Source: Micromonospora lutea
Lineage (GTDB): Bacteria; Actinomycetota; Actinomycetes; Mycobacteriales; Micromonosporaceae
NCBI RefSeq assembly: GCF_016863535.1
Contig: NZ_BOPB01000009.1
Coordinates: 124,001 to 188,000 of the forward strand
DNA: 64,000 nucleotides
Reading direction: 5' to 3'
Made by a program: the position numbers and the translations under genes. Below are positions 1 to 10,299 of this stretch, piece after piece. Under the pieces are notes generated by a model. It saw only the letters and a list, made by a program, of their open reading frames with translations. It was not told the DNA's origin and ran no database searches. Position 1 is the first letter of the stretch, and every line of letters starts with the position of its first letter.

Positions 1-1
1 C

Positions 2-3000
2 ATCCGGCGTCGCCCCGCGACCGGGCCCGGCCCGGCGTCGTTCGGGCAGGAGCGGATGTGGGTCACGGCCGGTGCGGCGGTGGCGGCGAACAACTACGCG
101 AGCGCGATCCGGCTGCGGGGCGCGCTGTCGCTGGCGGCGCTGCGGGACAGCCTCGCGCGCCTCGTCGCGCGGCACGAGGCGTTGCGGACGGTGTTCCGGC
201 TGGAGGACGGGCAGCTGGTCACTGAGGTGGTCGCGGCTTCCCGGGTGCCGCTGTTGCTCGTCGACCTCTCCACGCTGGACCTGCCGGCCGGTCCCGACCT
301 GCCGCCTCTGCTGCGTACGCTGGTCCGGACCGAGTCCGCCCGTCCGTTCGACCTCGGGCGTGGGCCGGCGCTGCGGGTCCACGTGTTCCGGTTGGGCCCT
401 CACGACCACTGGGTGCTGCTCACCGTCCACCACGCGGCCACCGACGGCTGGTCCAACGGTGTACTCATCCGGGAGCTGTCCGAGTGCTACCGCGCGCTCA
501 CGGCCGGCCGCCCCTGGGCCCCGCCGGCGTTGCCGATCCGGTACGTCGACTATGCCGCCTGGCAACGCGACCGGCTGGCCGGGCCCGAGGGGATGAGCCT
601 GACGGCGTTCTGGCAGCGGTACCTGCACGACCTGCCCCAGCTCGACCTGCCGTTCGATGCGCCCGTCCGCGGCCCGAACTCCGCGCCCGGCCTTGGATCG
701 AACCACAGCCTGCTGCTGGATCGGGGGTTGACCGCGCGCCTCACCGAGCTGCACAGCGCTGCCGGCGACTCCCGGTTCACGCTGGTCCTTGCCGCCGTGG
801 TGGCGGTGGTCAGCGCCGTCACCGTCGGCGACGACGTGGTCGTCGGCACTCTGACCGCAGGTCGTACCCGGCCGGAGCTGCGTGACCTGGTCGGTTACTT
901 CGTCAACGTCGTACCCATCCGGTTCCGGCCCCGCGTGGCGGCGAGCTTCCGGCAGCTCATGGCGCACGTGCGGGAGCACGCCGGGCAGGCACTGGCACAC
1001 CAGGAGATGCCGTACGAGCGGCTGCTGGATCTGCTGCGCGCCGACTCGCTGGCGGCTGGCGGGTCACCCATCCAGGTGCTCTGCGTGGCGCATCCGACGA
1101 TTCCCCACATCACGATGCCGGGGATCGACGTGGAGCTGCACGACGTCGACCTGACCCACGCCCCGTTTCCCCTGGTGATCGAGGCTCGTGATCGGTCGGA
1201 TGGGCTGGAGATCGCGCTCCAGTACGACAGCGCCCGCCTGACCGGGGAGAGCGTCGTCCTGCTCGGCCACTACCTCCGTACCGTCCTGACCCGCGTCGCG
1301 GAGGATCCCGACGCGACCTGCGCCGACCTGCTCGCGGAACAGGCGGCACCGGTGGCCCGTCCACAGACCGGGCCGGACAACGCCGGGGTGCACCGTCTCG
1401 TCGAGGAGGTGGCGGCCACCCGCCCGGACGCCGTCGCCATCCGTGACGGGGAGCGCCAGCTGTCGTACGGTGCCCTCAACCGCCGGGCCAACCAGGTCGC
1501 GCGCGGGCTGCGTGCCCTCGGTGTGCGCCCGGACGACAGGGTGGTCGTGTGCCTACCCCGGTCCGCCGACGCGGTCGTCGCACAGCTCGCCGTCGTGAAG
1601 TCGGGGGCCGCGTACGTTCCGCTCGACCCGGCCCATCCGCGGGAGCGACTCGCCGCGATCCTCGCCGACGCGCGCCCGCGCGTGCTGGTCACGACAACCG
1701 GCCATGATCCGCAACTGTCGGACGCGCCGCAGTCGCTGCTGCTCGACCGCGACGCGGCGGTCATCTCCGCCCAGCCCGTCGTTGACCTGCGCCTCGCGGC
1801 CCACCCTGATCAAGGGCTGTACCTGATCTACACGTCCGGCTCCACCGGGGAGCCCAAGGGCGTGGTGGGCACCCATCGCGGCCTGGTGAACCGGATCCGC
1901 TGGATGGCGCAGGCGTACCCGGTCGCGGCCGGCGAGGTGTGCGCCGTGCGGACGAGTCCCACCTTCGTTGACGCGGTCTGGGAGACCTTTGGCCCGTTGT
2001 GTGCCGGCGGCGTGCTCGCGATCGTCGGTGACGACGAGGTACTCGACCCGTGGGCGCTGATGGCCTTCCTGCGCCGCCAGCAGGTGGCGCGTGTCGTCGT
2101 CGTCCCGGCGCTGCTGGGGATGCTGCTCGACGCCGAGTCGGAGTGGGACAAGGGAGCGTCGCTGCCGCACACCTGGATCACCAGCGGTGAGCAGCTACCG
2201 ACGGCGGTGGCCCTGCGCTTCCTCCGACAGGCACCCGCGGCCCGGCTGGTCAACCTGTACGGCTCGGCGGAGGCAGCCGCCGACGCCGTCGCCGCCGAGG
2301 TCACCGCGCCGGTGCCGGTACGCGTCCCGATCGGCGTTGCCATCGGCGGCGTCACCGCGTGGATCGGCGACGCGACGACCCGCCCCTGCGCACCCCTCGT
2401 GCCGGGCGAGATCTTCGTCGGGGGATCGGGGCTCGCCCGGGGCTATCACGGGCGTCCCGGACCGACGGCGCTCGCCTTCCTGCCTGATCCAACCGGCGGG
2501 GGCCGGGTCTACCGCACCGGCGATCTGGGCCGGCTACGCGCCGACGGGCGGTTGGAGTACCTCGGTCGCCGCGATGGGCAACTACAGATCCGTGGCCACC
2601 GGGTCGAGCCGGGCGAGGTCGAGGCGGTGCTGCTGAGTCATACCGGGGTACGGCACGCCGGGGTGACCGGAGTCGAGAGCGCCGACGGATCGATGCACCT
2701 GGCCGGTCACGTCGTGCCCCGCGCCGGCGTCGACCCCCGCGTGCTGATGGCGGAGCTGCGTGGACTGCTGCGCGTGCGCCTGCCGCGATACCTGGTGCCG
2801 TCGACGTTGGCGGTGCGTGACTCCCTGCCACGGACCAGCTCCGGCAAGCTCGACCGCCGGGCGCTGGCGATGGCCGGTCCGGTCGAGCCGGCCGCGCCGG
2901 TCGAGACCCCGGCCGTCCAGGTGGACCCGGTGGACGAGAGGGAGCGGCTCGTCGCCGAGGCGTTCGCGGAGGTGCTCGGTGTCGCCCGGGTGGACCGGGA

Positions 3001-6000
3001 CGACGACTTCTTCTTCACCGGTGGCCATTCGATCCTCGGTGCCGAGCTGGTGCGGGTGCTCGGCGAGCGCCTCGGCGTCCGGGTCGCCCTCGCCGATCTT
3101 TTCGAGGCCCCCACCGTGGCGAGCCTGGCCGCGCGGCTCACCAGGGCGTCCCGGCAGACCGACGACCCCGACGCGCTACGACCCGACCCGACGCGCTGGT
3201 ACGAGCCATTCCCGCTCACCGACGTCCAGGCGGCCTACTACGTTGGACGCGACCCGCAGGTGACCCTCGGCGGTGTCGCCACCCACGCCTACCTGGAACT
3301 GGCCCTCGACCAGCTCGACGTCGACCGGTTCGCTCGGGCGTTGCGAGCTGTGGTGCGCCGTCATCCGATGCTGCGCGCGGTAATGGAGCCCGACGGCACC
3401 CAGCGGGTACTGGCCGACGTGCCTGAGTACGAGATCGTCTGCCACGACCTGCGCGGGCACGATGTCGACCGGGCGGCGGCACGGCTGGCGAAGATTCGTG
3501 CCGAGATGTCCCACCAGGTGCTCCCGGCCGATCGTTGGCCGCTGTTCGAGGTGCGGGCTTCGCTGCTGGCGGATTCCTCGGTCGTACACGTCAGTCTGGA
3601 CGCGCTGATCTGCGACGCGTACAGCTTCGGTCTGATCATGGACGAGCTGGCCGCGCGGTACCGCGACCCGGGCCTGGTGCTGCCCGAGTTGGGGCTCACC
3701 TTCCGCGACTACGTGGTGCACCAGATCGCCCGCCGGGACGGCCGCCGACACGGCGAAGCCCTGGCGTACTGGCGTCGCCGGCTGCCGGACCTGCCGGCCG
3801 GGCCGGAGCTGCCGCTGGCCTCAGCGACCGCCGCGTCGGGACCGCCGCGCTTCACACGTCTGGACGGCAAGCTGACCGCCGCCGACTGGGCGCGACTCAA
3901 GCAGCGGGCGACGGTGGCGGGGCTGACCCCGTCCGGCCTCCTCCTCGCGGCCTTCGCCGAGATCGTCAGCGCGTGGAGCGCGCGTCCGCACTACACGCTC
4001 ATGCTCACCGTCTTCAACCGTGAGCCGCTGCACCCCGAGGTGGGCCGGATCGTCGGCGACTTCACGGCCCTGTCGGTCCTTGAAATCGACCACACGGGGC
4101 ATTCGTCCTTCGCGGACCGGGCCCGAGTGGTGCAGCGTCGACTCTGGGACGACCTGGACCACGCGCAGGTCAGCGCCGTGTCGGTGATGCGGGAGTGGGC
4201 CGAGCGGCGAGGTCTGCCGCCCACCCCCATCACCCCGATCGTCTTCACCTCCAACCTGTCGGTGGGCGGTCCGGACGATGGCGTGGCCGACGGGCGCGGG
4301 AACCTCGGCGAACTCACCTATGGCATCACCCAGACGCCGCAGGTCCACCTTGACCATCAGGTCAGTGAGCGCCACGGCGAGCTGCTGTTCAACTGGGACA
4401 TCGTCGACGGCATCTTCTCCGACGGCGTACCCGAGGCGATGTTCGACGCCTATCGCGACCTGCTGGCCCGCCTCGCTGACGACGCAACCGACTGGTCCGA
4501 GCCCGTGCGGCCGCCCGTACCGCCCGCCCAGGCCTGTCGCCGGGCCGCGACTGCCGACACCTCGGTGCCGGTGCCTGACCATTGTCTGCACGAGGCTGTC
4601 GGGGCGGCCGCACGGGCCAATCCCGACCGGATCGCCGTGATCGACGGCGCGGTGCGGCTGACCTACGCCGTGCTGATGGAGCGGTCGGGGCGGGTCGCCC
4701 GAGCGCTGCGTGGGCACGGCGCGGGGCGGGGCCGATTGGTCGGAATCACCGCGCGTCGCGGCTGGCAGCAGGTGGTGGCGGCGCTCGGCGTCCTGCGTGC
4801 CGGCGCCGCGTTCCTGCCGCTCGACCCGCAGTTGCCGCCGCAGCGCCTGGCGCTGCTCGCCGAGCGCGGGGAACTGGAACTGCTGCTGACCCAGGCGGAT
4901 CTGGTCGACGCACTGCCGGCGCTGCCCGGCGTACGGACGCTGGCGGTGGAGGATCTGCCTGCCGTCCCGGTCGGCGGTGAGCAGGACGTGACCTCGCATC
5001 CGGACGACCTCGCTTATGTGATCTTCACGTCGGGCTCGACGGGTGAGCCCAAGGGCGTCGCGATCTCGCATCGTGGGGCGGCGAACACCATCGCCTGCGT
5101 CAACCGACGCTTCGACGTCGGCGTCGACGACCGGGTTCTCGCGGTCTCGTCACTCAGCTTCGACCTCGCCATCTACGACATCTTCGGGATGCTCGCCGCG
5201 GGTGCCGCGACGGTGCTCGTCGATGCCGCCCGTCAGCGCGACCCCGGCCACTGGGCGCGCCTGATCAGCGAGCACGGCATCACGCTGTGGAACTCGGTGC
5301 CGGCGCTGGCCGAGTTGCTGGTCGAGTACAGCCAGGCCCGTGACCCGGACGCGTTGGGCTCGCTGCGGGTGGTGATGCTGAGCGGCGACTGGATCCCGGT
5401 GAGCCTGCCGGACCGGGTGCGGGCGCTGACCGGGGCCGAGGTGATGAGCCTGGGTGGCGCGACCGAGGCGTCGATCTGGTCGGTGTGGTATCCGATCGGC
5501 TCAGTGGGCCCCGACTGGCGCAGCGTTCCCTACGGCACGCCGCTGGCGAACCAGACCCTGTGCGTGCTGGACGCAGACCTCTACGACCGGCCCGACTGGG
5601 TCAGCGGCGACCTGTACATCGGTGGCGCCGGCCTCGCCCTGGGGTACTGGCGGGCCGAGGAACTCACTCGGGCCTCGTTCCCGACCCACCCGCGCACCGG
5701 TGAGCGCCTTTATCGCACCGGCGACCTGGCGCGGTACCTGCCGGACGGCAACCTGGAGTTCCTCGGACGGCGCGACTCGCAGGTGAAGATCAACGGTTTT
5801 CGGGTGGAGATCGGTGAGATCGAGGCCACGGCCGCCCGTCTTCCCTCGGTACGGCTCGTCGCGGTCGTCGCCGTCGGCGCGGCCGCCGGCGGACGTCGGT
5901 TGGCCGGCTTCGTGGTGCCTACCGACCCCGCGACCTTCGATCTTGACGGGTTCTGCGCGGCGCTGGCCCGCACGTTGCCGGACTACATGCTGCCGAGTAC

Positions 6001-7732
6001 CTGGAGTGTGCGCGACGGCCTTCCGCTGACCGGCAACGGCAAGGTCGACCACGCGGCGCTGCGCGACCTTCCGGTGACCGCCGAACCGGTGACGGCACCG
6101 TCGGACGTTTCGTCGTCGCCGGCGACCGTCGAACTGGTGACGGCCCTGGCCGAGGTCTGGCGCGACGCGCTCGCCGTCGACGAGGTCGACCCCCACACCA
6201 GCTTCTTCGCGCTCGGCGGGAATTCGCTCGTCGCCATCCGGATGCTCGGCCGCATCCAGGAGACGTTCGGGGTCCAGTTGTCCCTGCCTGACCTCTTCGC
6301 GTCGCCAACCGTGGCGACGCTGGCCGCCATGGTGGCCGACGCGCGGGTCGAGGTGGCCAGCGCCGCCGACGCCCGGGTCGTCGTACGTCCCGACCCGGTC
6401 GCGCGCTACGAGCCGTTCCCGTTGACCGACATCCAGCAGGCGTACTGGGTCGGCCGACGCGCGTCGCAGACGCTCGGCGGAATCGCGACGCACAGCTACG
6501 TCGAACTCGACGTGCGTGACCTCGAGGTCGACCGGTTGGAGGCGGCGTTGCGGGCGCTGATCGACCGGCACGACGCGCTGCGCACCGTGGTCCGCCCGGA
6601 CGGCTCGGCGCAGGTGCTGCGCGATGTTCCCCCCTACCGGATCGAACGTGACGACGTTACCGGGATGCCGCCGGCCCAGGCACGGGCGCTGCTCGACGGG
6701 CTGCGCGAGGAGCTGTCGCACGAGGTACGCGACACGGCCGCCTGGCCCATGTTCGCGGTGCGGGCGGTGCGGGTCGGCGACCGCACCACCCGGCTGTACC
6801 TGAGTTTCGACCTGCTGCACGTCGATGCGCGCAGTATGCGCATCGTGACCGACGAGCTGATGACTCTGTACCGTGATCCGGAGGCCGCGCTCACGCCGAT
6901 CGGATTGACCTTCCGCGACTATGTCCTCGCCGTCGGGCGGCTACGGGAGTCGACGGAGTACGTCCGAGCCCGCGAGTACTGGCGTGAGCGGTTGACGAGG
7001 CTTCCGGCACCGCCGGCGCTACCCCTGGTGAGCCGCTTGGAGGAGATCTCCACGACCAGCTTCACCCGCCTGCGGACCACCTTGGACGTGTCGGCCTGGC
7101 GGGCCGTACGTGAGTGGGCTGCGGCGGCGCAGGTGACGCCGTCCAGCCTGCTCTGTGCCGCGTTCTGCGACACACTCGCGCGGTGGTCCGCCCAGCCACG
7201 GTTCACGCTCAACGTCACCACCTTCGGTCGGCGGCCCCTGCATCCCGACGTCGACGCCCTGGTGGGTGACTTCACGGTGACCACCCTGCTCGACGTCGAC
7301 TGCGCTACCGGATCGCTGGCCCGGACCGCCCGCGGCGTGCAGGAGCAGATCTGGCGCGACCTGCAGCACGACCTCGTCGGCGGCGTCGAGGTCGCCCGGA
7401 TGTTGCGCCGCCATCCGACAGCGCCCGCGGCGCAGCCGGTACCCGTGGTCTTCACCAGCACGCTTGGCGGTGAGGACGCGCAAGGAGATGGGGCCACCGT
7501 CGGCGCTGCGGAGCCCTGGCAGGCAGCTCCGGTCTTCTCGGTCAGCCAGACGCCGCAGGTGCTGCTCGACCATCAGGTGGGGATGTCGGGCGATGAACTC
7601 GTCTGCACCTGGGACTACGTTGCCGAGGCTTTTCCCCCGGGCCTCGTCGAGTCGATGTTCGCCGCGTACCGGGCCGTGGTCGACGCGCTCGCGACGCATG
7701 CCTTTGACGAACCTGGAGGTGCTCGCCGATGA
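2..7732 (+). CDS. blmIV: NRPS C-A(beta-Ala)-PCP-Cy-A(Cys)-PCP-Cy, BlmIV-like, 5' partial
   Basis: The reading frame is open to the left edge and already shows the first condensation core motif (SFGQERMW) ahead of the first ATG at 56, so the gene begins outside the window; 2576 residues are visible. Domains in visible numbering: C (1 to about 440, HHAATDG near 143); A1 (about 460-960, YTSGSTGEPKG, A10 Lys present); PCP1 (GGHS, Ser1010); Cy1 (about 1065-1500, DALICDAYS at 1200-1208, the DxxxxDxxS cyclization motif); A2 (about 1530-2020); PCP2 (GGNS, Ser2075); Cy2 (about 2135 to the end, DLLHVDARS at 2270-2278). Reading the specificity positions by eye gives V-D-W-V-I-S-L-A-D for A1, the beta-alanine code, and D-L-Y-N-M-S-L-I-W for A2, a cysteine code with Met for Leu. 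This is the architecture of bleomycin BlmIV. It is expected to add beta-alanine and a cysteine made into thiazoline, while the C-terminal Cy works with the next protein. It overlaps the next gene by 4 nt. Confidence 0.95.
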   Translation: MRRRPATGPGPASFGQERMWVTAGAAVAANNYASAIRLRGALSLAALRDSLARLVARHEALRTVFRLEDGQLVTEVVAASRVPLLLVDLSTLDLPAGPDLPPLLRTLVRTESARPFDLGRGPALRVHVFRLGPHDHWVLLTVHHAATDGWSNGVLIRELSECYRALTAGRPWAPPALPIRYVDYAAWQRDRLAGPEGMSLTAFWQRYLHDLPQLDLPFDAPVRGPNSAPGLGSNHSLLLDRGLTARLTELHSAAGDSRFTLVLAAVVAVVSAVTVGDDVVVGTLTAGRTRPELRDLVGYFVNVVPIRFRPRVAASFRQLMAHVREHAGQALAHQEMPYERLLDLLRADSLAAGGSPIQVLCVAHPTIPHITMPGIDVELHDVDLTHAPFPLVIEARDRSDGLEIALQYDSARLTGESVVLLGHYLRTVLTRVAEDPDATCADLLAEQAAPVARPQTGPDNAGVHRLVEEVAATRPDAVAIRDGERQLSYGALNRRANQVARGLRALGVRPDDRVVVCLPRSADAVVAQLAVVKSGAAYVPLDPAHPRERLAAILADARPRVLVTTTGHDPQLSDAPQSLLLDRDAAVISAQPVVDLRLAAHPDQGLYLIYTSGSTGEPKGVVGTHRGLVNRIRWMAQAYPVAAGEVCAVRTSPTFVDAVWETFGPLCAGGVLAIVGDDEVLDPWALMAFLRRQQVARVVVVPALLGMLLDAESEWDKGASLPHTWITSGEQLPTAVALRFLRQAPAARLVNLYGSAEAAADAVAAEVTAPVPVRVPIGVAIGGVTAWIGDATTRPCAPLVPGEIFVGGSGLARGYHGRPGPTALAFLPDPTGGGRVYRTGDLGRLRADGRLEYLGRRDGQLQIRGHRVEPGEVEAVLLSHTGVRHAGVTGVESADGSMHLAGHVVPRAGVDPRVLMAELRGLLRVRLPRYLVPSTLAVRDSLPRTSSGKLDRRALAMAGPVEPAAPVETPAVQVDPVDERERLVAEAFAEVLGVARVDRDDDFFFTGGHSILGAELVRVLGERLGVRVALADLFEAPTVASLAARLTRASRQTDDPDALRPDPTRWYEPFPLTDVQAAYYVGRDPQVTLGGVATHAYLELALDQLDVDRFARALRAVVRRHPMLRAVMEPDGTQRVLADVPEYEIVCHDLRGHDVDRAAARLAKIRAEMSHQVLPADRWPLFEVRASLLADSSVVHVSLDALICDAYSFGLIMDELAARYRDPGLVLPELGLTFRDYVVHQIARRDGRRHGEALAYWRRRLPDLPAGPELPLASATAASGPPRFTRLDGKLTAADWARLKQRATVAGLTPSGLLLAAFAEIVSAWSARPHYTLMLTVFNREPLHPEVGRIVGDFTALSVLEIDHTGHSSFADRARVVQRRLWDDLDHAQVSAVSVMREWAERRGLPPTPITPIVFTSNLSVGGPDDGVADGRGNLGELTYGITQTPQVHLDHQVSERHGELLFNWDIVDGIFSDGVPEAMFDAYRDLLARLADDATDWSEPVRPPVPPAQACRRAATADTSVPVPDHCLHEAVGAAARANPDRIAVIDGAVRLTYAVLMERSGRVARALRGHGAGRGRLVGITARRGWQQVVAALGVLRAGAAFLPLDPQLPPQRLALLAERGELELLLTQADLVDALPALPGVRTLAVEDLPAVPVGGEQDVTSHPDDLAYVIFTSGSTGEPKGVAISHRGAANTIACVNRRFDVGVDDRVLAVSSLSFDLAIYDIFGMLAAGAATVLVDAARQRDPGHWARLISEHGITLWNSVPALAELLVEYSQARDPDALGSLRVVMLSGDWIPVSLPDRVRALTGAEVMSLGGATEASIWSVWYPIGSVGPDWRSVPYGTPLANQTLCVLDADLYDRPDWVSGDLYIGGAGLALGYWRAEELTRASFPTHPRTGERLYRTGDLARYLPDGNLEFLGRRDSQVKINGFRVEIGEIEATAARLPSVRLVAVVAVGAAAGGRRLAGFVVPTDPATFDLDGFCAALARTLPDYMLPSTWSVRDGLPLTGNGKVDHAALRDLPVTAEPVTAPSDVSSSPATVELVTALAEVWRDALAVDEVDPHTSFFALGGNSLVAIRMLGRIQETFGVQLSLPDLFASPTVATLAAMVADARVEVASAADARVVVRPDPVARYEPFPLTDIQQAYWVGRRASQTLGGIATHSYVELDVRDLEVDRLEAALRALIDRHDALRTVVRPDGSAQVLRDVPPYRIERDDVTGMPPAQARALLDGLREELSHEVRDTAAWPMFAVRAVRVGDRTTRLYLSFDLLHVDARSMRIVTDELMTLYRDPEAALTPIGLTFRDYVLAVGRLRESTEYVRAREYWRERLTRLPAPPALPLVSRLEEISTTSFTRLRTTLDVSAWRAVREWAAAAQVTPSSLLCAAFCDTLARWSAQPRFTLNVTTFGRRPLHPDVDALVGDFTVTTLLDVDCATGSLARTARGVQEQIWRDLQHDLVGGVEVARMLRRHPTAPAAQPVPVVFTSTLGGEDAQGDGATVGAAEPWQAAPVFSVSQTPQVLLDHQVGMSGDELVCTWDYVAEAFPPGLVESMFAAYRAVVDALATHAFDEPGGARR

Positions 7733-10299
7733 CTGCCGCCCACCTGAGGCCGGTCGCGCTGCCCGACGACCAGCGGGAGCTGATCGCGAAGCTCAACGAG
7801 ACCACCGTCCCGGTGCCCGAGACCACGCTCGTGGAGCTGGTCGCACGTGTCGCTGCCGACCATCCGGACCGGCTGGCTCTGGCCTCGCCACGACAAGCCC
7901 TCACCTACGGGCAGCTGTGGAGAGCCGTGACGCTCGTGGCTGACCAACTGGTCGCGGCCGGCGTGTCGCCCGGTGCGCGGGTGCTCCTCTGCGCCGAGTA
8001 CGGCTGGGAGCACATCGCCGGTGCCCTGGCGGTCCTGCGCGCCGGCGCCGTGTACGTGCCGGTCTCCGCGGCCGTGCCACAGACGGTGCGGTGGGCGGCG
8101 GCGGCGCGGCACGAGGCGACCGCGGTGGTGACCCAGCCATGGCTGACCAACCGGCTCGCGTGGCCGGAGTCGCTCGCGGTGTGCACGATGTCCATGTCGG
8201 AGAACGCAGTGGACGTGCTCGCCCCGAGCCGGCACATCCGGCCGGAACAGCCAGCGGTCCTGTTGGAGATGCCGGGCCAGCCGACGGAACGAGTCGCGTT
8301 GACGCACGCTGAGGTCATCAACTCGGCCCTGGACGCTGCCCGGCGGTTGGAGCTCGGTGCGAACGACCGGGTGCTGTCACTCTCCCCGGCAACGTCCACG
8401 CTCGGCCTGTGCGAGATGGCCACGACACTGGCCGCCGGGGCGACATTGGTGTTGTGCCAGGACATCGACCTGCGCCGGCCGGCCGCCTGGCTGGACCGGA
8501 TGCGCGGGGATCAGGTCACGGTGTGGGTCGCCACGCCGTCGCTGGTGGACCTGATGCTGGAGGAGTCGACGCCGGGCGGGGGACTGCCGGAATCTCTGCG
8601 CGCGGTGGTGGTGTCGGGTGAGCGGTTCAGCCCTGACCGGGCTACCGACCTACGCGGCACCGGCGTGCGGGTGGCGTACGCGACGTCGCCGGTACCGCCG
8701 AGGCCGTGGGGGTGCTGGCACGAGGTCACCGACGATCCGAGCCGGGCGAAGTCCGTGCCGCTCGGGCAGCCGATGGCCAACCAGCGCCTCTACGTGCTGT
8801 CCGGTACGGGCGAACAGTCTCCGCTGTGGGTGACCGGTCAGCTGTACGCGGGCGGCATGTCGGCGGGAGCGGGCGCGGAGACGAAGCACCCGGACACGGG
8901 CGAAGCGCTCACCCGGACCCCGTACACCGCGCGGTTGTCGCCCGAAGCGGTGCTGGAGGCGGTGGGCGACCGGTCAGCCGAGGTCGTTGTCCAGGGGCGG
9001 CCGGTGAGCCTGTGGGAGGTCGAGGCCGCGCTGCGGGCCCACGAGGAGGTGCGGCAGGTGGCGGTTCTGCCGGCCGGCCCGGTCGCCTACGTGCGGCTGC
9101 GCTCCGGCACCGGTGTGGGTGCCGCCGACCTGTCCGAGTACCTGCGGCGAAAGGTCTCCCCGTACCTGCTGCCCGCGACGATCGAGGTCAGAAGCTCGCT
9201 GCCACTGACCGCCGATGGTCTCGTCGACCGGGCGGTCCTGGCCAGCACGGTGCCGAGCGCACCCGTCGCCGCCGCCGATCCACCGGCCGTGCCCGGGGTT
9301 GTCGGGACCGACAGCCAGGAACAGGAGTTGATCGCGCGGGTCTCCGCGATCGCCTGCCGGCTCTTCGACGTCAGCGAGATCGGGGCCGATGTCAACCTGC
9401 TGGACATCGGCGTGACCTCGTTCCAACTCGTGCGCCTGGCGACGGCGGTCGGGGATGAGCTGGGCATCACCGTCGACGTCGAGGAACTACTGCGGTTCCC
9501 GTCGATCGGCGTCATCGTGAGCAGTCACCTGGGCACCGTCGAGGCTGCCGCGCCGAACCCGGCGCTTGCCCCGGCAGTGGGCCCGGCCCCGGTCTCCGAC
9601 CGCGTTGTCGCCGTCGACGCGCCGCAGCTGACCACGCTCGTGGAGCGGCAGGCGTTCAAGGACGCGCGCCACGGCATCCGGCACGACCTGGACGAGCGAG
9701 CAGGAGTGCCACTGCCCGCGGTCGCCGACACGGCCGGCCCGACCAGGCGCAGCGTGCGCGCCTTCGCTCCGCAGCGGGTCAGTCTCGCCGCGCTCGCTAC
9801 GCTGCTTGCCGCCGTTCGGATGTCCGTCCACGACGGCGAACCCAAGTTCCGGTACCCCTCCGCCGGTGGCGCCTATCCGGTGCAGGTGTACCTGCTCGCC
9901 GCCCCCGGGCGGGTGGCGGGGGTGGAGGGCGGTGCCTACTACGTCCACCCGGCGCGCGACGAGATCATCCCGTTGGGACCTCGTGCGGTCTTCCCGGCCT
10001 CGGCGCACGCCGACATCAACCGTGACGCGTTCCGGCAGAGTGCCTTCTCCCTCTTCCTGATCGGTCGGATGCCAGCGATCGTGCCCCTCTACGGCGACCT
10101 GGCCCTGGACTTCACGCTGATCGAGGCCGGTGCGCTGAGCCAGCTGTTGGCCGACGTCGCCGCCCGGTGCGGCTTGGGGCTGTGCCCCATCGGGACGTTG
10201 GACACCGCTCCGCTGGCCCCGCTGTTCGGGCTTGACGAGCAGGACCGCTTCCTGCACGCCCTGCTGGGCGGCGTGCCGGCGCAGGGGGCGCGATCATGA
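7729..10299 (+). CDS. blmIII: NRPS A0-PCP-oxidase, BlmIII-like
   Basis: An 856-residue protein starting at an ATGA overlap with the NRPS above. Residues about 25-500 are an adenylation-domain fold that has lost its catalytic motifs: the A3 phosphate loop reads LLEMPGQPTERV instead of a TSGSTGxPKG loop, no NxYGPTE is present, and the A10 lysine is replaced (DGLVDR). A carrier protein follows (DIGVTSFQL, Ser564). Residues about 655-850 are a SagB/McbC-type flavin-dependent nitroreductase-like oxidase, with RRSVRAF and YPSAGGAYPV (near 709). BlmIII of bleomycin has the same order, A-PCP-Ox, also with an A domain thought inactive. There the cysteine A domain of the partner protein loads this carrier in trans, and the oxidase turns thiazoline into thiazole. 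I infer the same role here. Whether one or both rings are oxidised cannot be read from sequence. Confidence 0.93.
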   Translation: MTAAHLRPVALPDDQRELIAKLNETTVPVPETTLVELVARVAADHPDRLALASPRQALTYGQLWRAVTLVADQLVAAGVSPGARVLLCAEYGWEHIAGALAVLRAGAVYVPVSAAVPQTVRWAAAARHEATAVVTQPWLTNRLAWPESLAVCTMSMSENAVDVLAPSRHIRPEQPAVLLEMPGQPTERVALTHAEVINSALDAARRLELGANDRVLSLSPATSTLGLCEMATTLAAGATLVLCQDIDLRRPAAWLDRMRGDQVTVWVATPSLVDLMLEESTPGGGLPESLRAVVVSGERFSPDRATDLRGTGVRVAYATSPVPPRPWGCWHEVTDDPSRAKSVPLGQPMANQRLYVLSGTGEQSPLWVTGQLYAGGMSAGAGAETKHPDTGEALTRTPYTARLSPEAVLEAVGDRSAEVVVQGRPVSLWEVEAALRAHEEVRQVAVLPAGPVAYVRLRSGTGVGAADLSEYLRRKVSPYLLPATIEVRSSLPLTADGLVDRAVLASTVPSAPVAAADPPAVPGVVGTDSQEQELIARVSAIACRLFDVSEIGADVNLLDIGVTSFQLVRLATAVGDELGITVDVEELLRFPSIGVIVSSHLGTVEAAAPNPALAPAVGPAPVSDRVVAVDAPQLTTLVERQAFKDARHGIRHDLDERAGVPLPAVADTAGPTRRSVRAFAPQRVSLAALATLLAAVRMSVHDGEPKFRYPSAGGAYPVQVYLLAAPGRVAGVEGGAYYVHPARDEIIPLGPRAVFPASAHADINRDAFRQSAFSLFLIGRMPAIVPLYGDLALDFTLIEAGALSQLLADVAARCGLGLCPIGTLDTAPLAPLFGLDEQDRFLHALLGGVPAQGARS

